NCBI GenBank assembly: GCA_032433595.1
Contig: JASWJB010000007.1
Coordinates: 186,001 to 250,000, forward strand
Length of the DNA stretch: 64,000 nucleotides
Direction: 5' to 3'
Source of the DNA: Conoideocrella luteorostrata
Taxonomy: Eukaryota > Ascomycota > Sordariomycetes > Hypocreales > Clavicipitaceae
The translations under genes and the position numbers were made by a program. Position 1 is the first letter of the stretch; every line of letters starts with the position of its first letter. A model generated the notes under the pieces. It saw only the letters and a program-made list of their open reading frames with translations. It ran no database searches and had not been told where the DNA came from. Shown piece by piece: positions 55,753 through 64,000 of this stretch.

Positions 55753-57099
55753 TTAGGTTGGCTTCTCTGGAGGCGCTACAACAAAATTGGGATCTAGAGG
55801 TTTTCTTTCCAGTTTCATACACTTACCGGACGTTGGCTCACCCTTGAATCGAGCATCAACCCATGCCAACCACTCTGCCGCGGCGCCAACGATCACAGGG
55901 GAATGATCCAATGCCGCATATTCGCTCAGAATAACCTCGTTTTTATCACTACAGGACTGTTCCCATGACTGCCGAGTGACAGCCGGCACAACGGCGGTGT
56001 CATTTAATCCTTGCACAACCAGAATAGGTTTTGTGTTATGTCCCCCTGAGGCAGGAGCCATGTCATTCTGCCATTTCTGCAATAAAGGCAAATCGTTCTG
56101 GAATCCGCTCGAAGAGAGGATTTGATCCTTGCTTAGACCGACGCTGATGGCACCCTGCGCAACCAAGCACGGCTGGGCTGTATCTGCAATAACCATTCGC
56201 TTGCGCAGAGTGTCCCCTAGAATGGTAAGGCCGTACGATGGCATCACGCGCTGAAGCGCCTTGGCAACGAGAGTGAGGTAGCCAGAGGCGAGTATGAAGT
56301 CGGTATGGTTTAGCAGCATGTCTGCAATCTTGACTGCTGGGGCCAAAGACACAGTGCCCAGGTAACTCTTATCGGACTTGACGAGGTCGCTTTCTGCCAG
56401 CTTCCAAACGGCGCCTCCGCCCTCAGAATGACCGACTGCCATCCATTCTTCAGAAAAGATGCTAAACGCTTTTCTTGCTGCTGCCACAGAGTAGAATGTG
56501 TCTTTGGCTTGAGCTGGAAAGCTGCAATACTTGTGGGCAGTGTGGTTGTTACCCAGTCCGACGTAGTCCGTAGCGACCACGGCATATCCGCGCTGCACGA
56601 GAAGCTGCCAGCTGTCATAGTCGTAGAGCGTGGCGCCGTTGGACGGTGCGCACCCACGGTATATTCCGCTGGTGCCGTGAGCATAAGCTACCAGGGGATA
56701 TGCGCTCGAGTTTGCCCTGAGATTTGTCGGGGCAAACGGAAACGCGATGAATCCATTGGCAGGCACAGGGGAGTCATCGAGGTCTTGAGAAGTGTACTGA
56801 AAGCGGTATATCGTGGTTCCTGCCTTGACCTGCAAAGCCTTTGGTTCCGCGGCTCGAATCTTGAGGAGATCTCCCGGCTTGGAATTTGTGAAGTTGCTGG
56901 CAGTGGTGTAGAACTCGAAGTCAAAGTCATGGCCAAATGTGTCAAGATCAACGATGTTGGTTTTGTTCAAAGTCATCTGACATTCCTGGTTGCATCCGTG
57001 AGCATTGGCGAATTCCGCGGTAACATTGAAGTTGGAGCCTTGGAGGGCAGCCGCGGTGCGCAAAATTGTAAATATACATAATTCTGCTTGGAGCCTCAT
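55753..57099 (-). CDS. Secretory lipase (LIP family, alpha/beta hydrolase)
   Basis: Exons complement(55827-57099) and complement(55753-55775), 431 residues. Family members hydrolyse triacylglycerols outside the cell. Signal peptide MRLQAELCIFTILRTAAALQ. Nucleophile elbow GHSEGG (Ser225), acid in VQGLNDTAV (Asp367) and base in LDHSP (His399), in the order of the secretory lipase family; the preceding YAHGTSG forms the oxyanion region. Several N-glycosylation sites. A 51-bp intron (GTAAGT..TTGTAG) near the end is a multiple of three with no stop. Either splicing (..GEPTSAPPEKPT) or retention (17 extra residues) gives a complete protein; I favour splicing. Confidence 0.9.
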   Translation of the reverse strand: MRLQAELCIFTILRTAAALQGSNFNVTAEFANAHGCNQECQMTLNKTNIVDLDTFGHDFDFEFYTTASNFTNSKPGDLLKIRAAEPKALQVKAGTTIYRFQYTSQDLDDSPVPANGFIAFPFAPTNLRANSSAYPLVAYAHGTSGIYRGCAPSNGATLYDYDSWQLLVQRGYAVVATDYVGLGNNHTAHKYCSFPAQAKDTFYSVAAARKAFSIFSEEWMAVGHSEGGGAVWKLAESDLVKSDKSYLGTVSLAPAVKIADMLLNHTDFILASGYLTLVAKALQRVMPSYGLTILGDTLRKRMVIADTAQPCLVAQGAISVGLSKDQILSSSGFQNDLPLLQKWQNDMAPASGGHNTKPILVVQGLNDTAVVPAVTRQSWEQSCSDKNEVILSEYAALDHSPVIVGAAAEWLAWVDARFKGEPTSGKCMKLERKPLDPNFVVAPPEKPT

Positions 57100-58979
57100 T
57101 GTAACGGCGACAACCGAATGGGCGAAGATGATAAGCCTAAGAAAAAATAAATAAAAAGATACAATGAAAAAGAATGAACAGTAATATGTGGTGAAGTGGT
57201 CTAGCCTGCAGCACCGGTGAGAATATTGACGTCGCCCTTAAATTCTAATAAGCATACTAGCCTTCTTATATATTTTACACCATGAACATGCCTCCAATGA
57301 AGAGCAGATTATTTTCTTTCATACATGGGCGTGCTGATGCGATTGATCTGCGGAGCTGTACAGCCGGAAGATATGTCGCTCATGCAGATGATAAAAACCC
57401 TCCGGCCCAACTCCTCAAGTCGTTTGTCCCGATAGCCATTTCCGAACGGCCTGGCCATTTCCGAGCCATTTCCGAGACGTACCAGCAGCGGGCTTTTTCT
57501 TCAAGGTCAGGGGGCGCAGCGGCTGCAGTTCATTTACAGAATGACAATATTATTTAACTAGGTCCAAGCCAAAGACAGGTATGATCTATGCTGCCGCCAC
57601 TTAAGCCAGCACAAACGAGGACGTAATAGCCCAATTGCGAAGAGAGCCGACATGCGCGCGCGCATCCTTTGATGATACGTGATGGCTAACCCCGCATAGT
57701 CTTAGGCGCTAGAGGCTATAGGTGCTATGATTAGCTGCCGCAGCTGGGTGGGTTAGTTAAAGGGTAGGAAATGCCCGCATACCGCTAGGTAGTATCAAAC
57801 AATCCAGGCGCACCTACACGCCGGGGCTGGCCGACCGAGCACATCGTCTGTGGAAACGCTAGAGAACGACTATCCGGAACCTGTCGCGGAAAGAGAGCAT
57901 AACATGCCGACGATTCTTCTAATCCAGGCTCCCCAGAAAATAGTTTGGGATGAGACGGAAGTTTAAGACGCATGGCGACTGGGCTAGCATAACATGTAGT
58001 GGAGGTCGTCTATGACCAGGCCACAACAGCCATGATCCCTCACCACCCTCAGTCGTATCTTTTCCGTTCCATGATTAGTAATGCCGCATATTGATTTTGC
58101 GGCCATCAAATTACCAAAAGAATGACTTCGCGACGATTGGACCGTCATAAAGTTCGTGGTTTACCCCTTTGGACTGTGTAGGCTCGTGTTTCCCGATTGT
58201 TCTCAACTTGCTGCGTGGAACACAAGACCTAATTACAGCTACTGGAGAGAAGTTTCGCAGGCCTACACTTTTGCTCCAGTGGTCAGGCGGCTAATTGCTC
58301 CGACACAACGAGGTAGCGACTACGCTAGATATGTGCGTGAAGTAGCCGTACTGGTACTGACTATTAACTGGCTGAAACACCTGCGCGAACATTGGGATAT
58401 CACCCGCCATTCAGCCATGCGCCGCGAGTCCGGTGACATCTCCAAGGTGATAACTAGAACCGCCGCCATCATGACCGAGTTTCAGCAGTACAGTCTAACT
58501 CCATATATGTTTGCGTTGAGTGGAGGTCTATTGGAAAAGGGGCAAAGCTGAGAGCACAAGCCTCCAATTCACCCGTTTCTACCAGCGGTTTACCTTGTAC
58601 CTGAGCAATGAGATATGACTTTGGCGTATGTTTCCTCCTTGCACTTCAAGCGCAGCATTCGCAGCACTGCAAAAACCCGCATAATGGTATAGGGCAGAAT
58701 GAAGTAGAGTAGAACCGTGTATTTAGAGCGGAGAGTATAGTGACTAATGAGTGGAATTGGAGCATACATGGATGGAACAGATGTCCCGAAAGCAAAAATG
58801 AACAGTCTATCTAAATAGCCAAAAATGGTCTGAACAGTAAATTTCCGCGACATATCACTCTCCAACATCTCCAGCGTGTCCCTAAACCTACTTTATTCCC
58901 GGCCTGCTGTCTGAACGACAACTTCCGCAGATTGAGACAATCCTACTTCAGCTGGGCGGATGTCTATTTTTCCATCTCC
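57100..58979. other. 1.9-kb region without a supported gene
   Basis: Open frames at 57282, 58156 and 58590 (minus) have no recognisable domain. The minus-strand frame 58590-58868 is hydrophobic and lies just downstream of the membrane-protein relic, so part may belong to that decayed gene. Confidence 0.5.
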
Positions 58980-59675
58980 TCATACTTCTTTGATGTCCTC
59001 AGTCTCGGTCTGTGGCTCGCAAGGCTGATCTTGGTACCGTAATGGAGGAACTGCAGGCAAGGAAGAGGTCCACTGTGGCGCATTACGACTCCGATGGCTG
59101 ATGACAATCCTGACTAGAGCAAATAACAGCGATGCCAGCTCTATGACCATAGGCCCTATCAAGTATCTTCAGCAGATGAAAACTAAACACTCGCTTTTCA
59201 AGCTTTGCCCACGCGCCGGCATTTTGTTTGGCCCCGAGCGTAGCTAATTCGTCATGCTGAGGGCTAGATTGTCGAACCGATCGCTAACATTCACGTCCCC
59301 GAGAAGCGCAGCACTGACCCCAAGGTTCTGATTTTGCCAGTCTCCATCGACCCACTCACTGACAATTAAGGTGGACTCGATGAAGGTTTGTAAGGATTTG
59401 AGGCTGTAGGAAGACATGTACTGTGCGGGAATGCGCTCAATCTTGGACTCATTTGCCGGGTTTCCGTTCCACTCGTTGTGCCGGGTTGTCATGGCAGCGA
59501 GTTCGACTTCTCGAGTCTGTTCAAAGAAGAAGGTGCTGCCATTTGACTGGGCGTTGGTGTATTCGTAAGCCGTGGCTGACAGGGAGCATTCTGTAACATT
59601 GATGTTGACGGGATTGAATTCTCGACCTCCCGCAGTTGACTTATGGTTGAAATCCCTCGTCAAGCGTACGAGCAA
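58980..59675 (-). pseudogene. Relic of a fungal multi-pass membrane protein (DUF3176-like)
   Basis: The minus-strand frame 59675-59244 encodes a late extracellular segment (VNINVTECSLSATAYEYTNA; TLIVSEWVDGDWQ; DRFDNLALSMTN) and then a stop. A second frame 59162-58980 holds what looks like the last membrane helix and tail (VIELASLLFALVRIVISHRS, then NAPQWTSSLPAV). This order, with the motif (A)PxWKSSxLAxL after the last helix, is typical of the DUF3176 group of fungal membrane proteins. The N-terminal two-thirds is missing: similarity starts abruptly where an LTR-like sequence begins (about 59644). Broken by truncation and at least one stop or frameshift. Family call is moderate. Confidence 0.5.
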
Positions 59676-59830
59676 TTGCGGACAAGGTCACGTGGTTACC
59701 CTGGCGCGCCTCTTTTATACGGCGCGCTCGGGGGCATTTCCTCTTCCTCTTCTTTCTTAAATTTTCTTAGATAACCCGTAGACCAGATGAATTGAATTGT
59801 TTTGCACATTATTTTGCTTCACCTTTCGGT
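59644..59830 (+). mobile_element. Probable diverged LTR fragment
   Basis: Starts TGGTTGAAATC and follows the order of the solo-LTR family in the same orientation as copy 1: CAAGCG near the start, CACGTGGTTACC, TTTTATACGG, a pyrimidine-rich run, then CTTAGATAACC. Overall identity is low, so it is a related family or an old copy. I could not place the 3' end or a target duplication; the end coordinate is approximate. It coincides with the truncation of the membrane-protein relic. Confidence 0.45.
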
Positions 59831-61108
59831 ATCGATACCTTCGTCACCCGAAGCCCTGTGCTTCCTAAACATTCATCTAAGGCCGGATTCCGGCGAAGTT
59901 GGAGCATGTTCAAGGTTGTCACTGATGCAGGTATGCTATCATGAACATAAAGAGGATTGAATACACGAAAGGTAAGAAGGTTTCGCAGGCTTCGGATCTA
60001 ACTTGAGGAATACTTTAGGTTTGAAAACATTTCCTGAGGCTGGCCGATTTAAGTATTATTAAGTCTGCAAGTTATCCGCTCTACTTATGGGAGCCAATAG
60101 TCACATTACTGCTGCTATTTGCATGATGCAAAATGAGTCTTTTACTGGGGTGTCCTGTATGCCTTGTCGTGCGGCCATTATCGAAAAATGACTGAGCCTG
60201 CGGGCAAACAAAGTCATACCAGGGGTTAATAGGAGAAAAAGCTGCAGTAAGAGGGCACGGTTGGCACGCAGAGCTTTAGGTGCTGCATTGACCATCTTTG
60301 TCATACCGTATTTGTCATACAGTATTGGACCGAAAATTTGACCAAATTCATTGAAATGCCGTACCGGGACGGCGTCTCTGAGTGGTCAGTTTCGACAGCC
60401 TCCATATTCATAGCCGAGGCTTGTCGGAAGCGACAGTATGGAAGTGAATTGGGGGGGAAATAAGAAGCATGTAAATTGACGATAAGTGACGATAATAATT
60501 GATGATAATGGATGATAATAGATGATCTGATTTCCCTTCCAATTCCGTCCAAATGCTTCCTTTTATGTCTGCTTTCCTTCCTGCCTCTGATATTTCGTAT
60601 TCCTCGTATCCCCGCATTATCGATCTTTCCGAGGCCATGACCAAATTCCTCCGTGACATTCAATAGCCCTCCACACTATTGACTACCTATCCGACAGCTC
60701 TGGGCACCAGTGTGAAATGCAAGTGTATTTTGATCTCGACCCTGGCCACCTCGGTACCGCGAATGACGAACAGCCCCAAGATCGGATTAGCTCAGCAAAG
60801 GCTAACTATTAAAATGTTTAATGCAAAGGTATTTTGTTGTCAGCTTATGTTTATCCACATCAGCAGCCTCAACGGCCCGCGGCCTTTCCCTCCAATGAAG
60901 ACACGCCACGTCAGTCGCTGGCCTGCGCTTTTTACCAGAGGGGATCACAATTACTGCCCCGCTGCCACCGACTAGCAGCCAATGCCACTGTAGTCCTGGG
61001 CAAGGCTACTCAGTGTGGGAGAAAAGAGTGCGGATCACGGTTTGAACCCAACACTCTGTACATTGCTCCTCGCCTGAATTGTTTCGCTCCACACGATTCG
61101 CGGCCGAT
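59831..61108. other. Intergenic upstream of the STAND gene
   Basis: About 1.28 kb. Short imperfect GATGATAAT repeats lie at 60482-60525. No gene supported. Confidence 0.5.
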
Positions 61109-63836
61109 ATGGACCCTCTGTCGGGACTCAGCGTTGCTTGCAACGGGATTCAACTCTTCGAACTGGCTTTCAAGCTTGTGTCGGGCGCGAAGTTAGTACA
61201 CGACTCCGCAGGCGGCATGACAGTTGGGACACAGCGGCTCGAGGCAATCGCAAATAATGTCAATCAGCTTAGTGACGGCATAATCACGGATAAAACCTCT
61301 CCTAAAAACCTGCGAGAGCTAGGAGATCTCAGCAAAAGCGTCGCGTCTGATTTGCTGATTGCACTGGAACATCTCAAGTCAAAACAACCAAGCACAATAG
61401 GGAGCTTCAAGGCTGCCTTGCAAACAATATGGAAAGAGAAGCAGATTCAGGAGCTCCTAGGCAAAATCCAGCAGCTGCAGTCTCTTATCATGAACAGTAC
61501 TCAGTTTCTTATAATGTACAGTAAAGCATAACTGACATGTAAAACTCTCTGGATTAGCTACTCACAAAACTTAACAGGAACCGGCAGTCACAAGTGTATC
61601 AAGAAATTCTAGCTATTCAGCGGACCAACCATGACTTTGGCGCCACATTCCATAAGAGTCTAATTGATCTCAGAGATGATATTGTTCATAGACTTAAGCA
61701 GCCTACCGAACCAGAAAGTATACAAGAAATCAACCTAGTTAATGCTAGCATTCAGGACATGTCAATGAATCAATCTCAATGCTTTAGTAAGGTCATTGCC
61801 AAGCTAGATGCTTTATCTAACTCTATAACACAACTGCAACAAGATATGAAGACAATAAAATCACTTCAAGATGTTCTCAAGACATTTCGGTTTCGCCAGT
61901 TCGATTTTCGGTACCAGCGTGTTACGCGGGCTAACATCCAAACCTTACAATGGGTGTTCGAAGACGAGATTCCGGGTGTGCGAGGGGATATCCGCTTACA
62001 CTTTCGAGAGTGGCTCGAAGAGGGGGATGGAATCTTTTGGATTCGTGGGAAAGCTGGGTCCGGAAAGTCTACACTTATGAAGCACCTTTGCGACCATCCC
62101 CAGACGATCCACTGTCTCGAGACATTGGCCGGGAGCCAACGCCAAGGCAGGGTGGTGATAGGAAAGTACTTCTTCTGGAACCCAGGATCGCCACTTCAGA
62201 AATCCTTGGAAGGCCTCCTCAGATCGCTCGCGTTCGATATTTTACGCCTGTGTCCAGACTCTATCTCCAGCGTTAGTGGTATGCTTCAGCAACGGCGAAA
62301 TGAGATCCAAGAAGCCGAGGAAGAGTTGTGGACATGCGATCTGCTCTGGGAAATTCTAGAAGATGTGATATCTGAGAATTCGTTAACGTGCTTTTGCTTC
62401 TTTATTGACGGGTTAGATGAATTCTGTGGCGACAGTGAAGACTTGATCGATTCAGTTAAAAGGCTTGTCTCCCACAAGAATGTTAAGGTTTGTGCTTCTA
62501 GCAGACCATGGGCGGCGTTTGTGGGTGAGTTCGGCGAAGACAGCACCCGACTCATGAAGTTGGAGGATCTAAATGCAGAAGATATAAGAAGATATACTCA
62601 CACGACACTCTTTAGAAACAGTCGCTTTGAGAGGCTTGCAAGAAGGGACGCGTCTATCCAGGGCCTCATCAAGGAAGTGGCAACAAGGAGTGATGGTGTA
62701 TTTCTTTGGGTGTATTTAGTTGTACGGTCGTTGCTCGAAGGTGTTAAATACGCTGATAGTACGCAGTTCCTTTGGAAGCGACTCAATGCGTTCCCGCTTG
62801 ACCTGGATGGATTTTTTACACAAATGCTCAACAGTGTCCCCCATATCTACCGCAGCAAAACAGTCACGGTCCTTCAAGCCACAATGATGGCGAACTCCTC
62901 CCTACCCGCCGCGGTCTACTACTTTATAAGCTGCGTTGAGGAAGAAGAGCTTTACTCGTTGAAATGCAAATGGCACGACTTGACACAGAACGATGCGGTG
63001 CAACTTATCGAAGATACGGCGCTCAGACTTGATGGATGGACTAAGGGCTTGCTGGAAGTAGTCCATTACGAAAAGAATTGTTGCCCTAATTACGACTTGT
63101 CCAAGGTAGAGTTCCTCCACAGAACGGTCCGAGACTTCCTGGCCGAGTCAACAAGCGTCCATGACATGTTTGAAAAGGACTCGAATTCAGCAATCGAGGT
63201 GCCGGGACTTATGTCCCATGGGCTCCTCGCCTACATAAAGAAACACGAGTGCAAGCACTCCCAAGTCAGCAAAATGCCGCATTGCTTGTTATGTACCACG
63301 CTTCGTTCGTCACTAACATTCTTTGGCGGATGCGTAGCATACATCCCGTACTCGACCAAGCAGGCTCCGTGTTGTACGGGGATGGCTGGACAGAGAGGCA
63401 GACGAATGTTATGGACATGTGTAAGCTCGCGGCCGAATATGGGTTAGATGACTACATCGACAGATTACTGCTAAAGAACCCACTAAGCCAAGGAGATGCT
63501 CAAGAATTATACTCAGCTATGTTGACTAGAGTACTAGTCCCGAAAAGGAAACCAACGGAACAAGTGATTAGCAGTAAAAGCCAGCTCATTACCACAAAAT
63601 ACCTCACTGCTATTGGCGCCACGTTCAAAGGCGAAGAACACACTTGGGAGGAGTTTCTCAACGGTCTGGGACTTAGGCTCAGCGGCGACGAGGCCATTTT
63701 TGAGATGCTTTGCTTGCTCGCCGCCGCAGGCGCCAACTTTGGAGTGTCATACGGCAAATCGGTGTTTAGAGAAGAAGTGAAGACCCTTTTCCCTCGGCAA
63801 CAAGCATTGAAGCTATTAGCCCTAGAGTTAAAGTGA
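61109..63836 (+). pseudogene. STAND/NACHT NTPase (NLR-like), frameshifted near the C-terminus
   Basis: Exon 1 61109-61520 starts MDPLSGLSVACNGIQLFELA, the usual opening of the fungal STAND N-terminal (Helo-like) domain. Exon 2 begins at about 61595 (intron GTAAAG..CACAAG, join ATG TAC A|TG TAT; tentative, as the nearer acceptor at 61577 breaks frame). A NACHT domain follows: P-loop RGKAGSGKST (~288-297), Walker B CFFIDGLDEF (~405-414), CASSRP sensor motif, and a winged-helix-like region (VEFLHRTVRDFLAES). The frame ends at 63447. The expected continuation lies in another frame from about 63249 (NAALLVMYHASFVTNI.. GDGWTERQTNVMDMCKLAAE) to 63836, so a one-base shift occurred near 63240-63250. 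Such proteins act as sensors in non-self recognition or incompatibility. No ankyrin, WD40 or TPR repeats follow. Broken gene or sequencing error. Confidence 0.75.
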
Positions 63837-64000
63837 CAGCGCAAGGTGGGAGCCTAGGTCCTATTGACAAAGAAATCATTCTGAATGCCCTTCATTTTGT
63901 GTTGGGAAGGAGTACAAGGGGCAGGGTTATTCATTCTAAGTTCTTCAGACGGATCTACGTGGAGGAGGGCCAGAGTAGAGGTTAAGGCGCGGGCCAGAGG
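63837..64000. other. Window edge, non-coding
   Basis: 164 bases after the STAND gene; nothing identifiable. Confidence 0.4.

Noticed and set aside
56428..57081. 217-codon plus-strand frame
   Set aside because: Antisense to the secretory lipase; no motif of its own.
1..64000. tRNA, rRNA, CRISPR or a PKS/NRPS gene cluster
   Set aside because: Looked for T-loop GTTCGAATC-like motifs, spaced direct repeats and multidomain synthase motifs; none was convincing. Isolated TTCGAA-like strings (about 1003, 30641) lack a cloverleaf context.

Overview
The window is nuclear DNA from a filamentous ascomycete. Genes on both strands are broken by short introns (about 50-170 bp) with GTAAGT/GTATGT-type donors and CTAAC/CTGAC-like branch sites. 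Products include a coatomer subunit, a fungal-type Dicer (DCL1), a fungal STAND/NACHT receptor, a secretory lipase and small cysteine-rich secreted proteins. Many intergenic stretches carry the motif TACTCCGTA or its complement. I associate that motif with Sordariomycetes, probably Hypocreales, but this is inference; no rRNA or species marker is present.

Layout. 1-2.4 kb: non-coding, with a 230-bp MITE-like element. 2.4-5.3 kb: SEC27 (beta'-COP). 6.1-7.7 kb: secreted GH33 sialidase-like enzyme. 8.4-8.7 kb: an unrecognised 3' exon. 9.3-9.4 kb: heptamer tandem repeat just upstream of DCL1 (9.66-14.5 kb, four exons). 17.1-19.1 kb: ferric-reductase-type oxidoreductase. 20.4-21.0 kb: three-exon six-cysteine secreted protein. 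21.5-23.8 kb: segmental duplication, where one copy keeps a BAG domain and the other has lost it. 24.6-25.7 kb: fatty-acid-hydroxylase-superfamily enzyme (minus strand). 25.7-31.8 kb: gene-poor. 31.8-38.9 kb: cluster of small, mostly unrecognised proteins: basic/glycine-rich, GPI-anchored, cysteine-rich secreted, a three-exon protein, and a single-pass surface protein. 41.4-43.4 kb: multi-pass membrane protein gene with three frameshifts. 44.0-47.9 kb: divergent pair of C2H2 zinc-finger genes, one fused to about 19 ankyrin repeats. 47.9-52.6 kb: gene-poor. 52.6-55.4 kb: secreted S41-type peptidase gene cut by a solo LTR. 55.8-57.1 kb: secretory lipase. 59.0-59.7 kb: relic of a fungal membrane protein. 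61.1-63.8 kb: STAND NTPase with a late frameshift.

The left part (2-26 kb) is mostly conserved housekeeping and RNAi genes. The right part (about 26-64 kb) looks like an accessory region. It has three solo LTRs of one family, each with a perfect 5-bp target duplication, several broken genes, secreted or surface proteins, and expanding repeat proteins. One LTR lies in the shared promoter of the divergent zinc-finger pair. A second, inverted LTR lies just downstream of the ankyrin gene. A third interrupts the peptidase in what would otherwise be a continuous reading frame.

No biosynthetic cluster, CRISPR array or tRNA gene was seen. Exon joins were derived by eye from splice signals and frame continuity; none was checked by alignment or transcript data.
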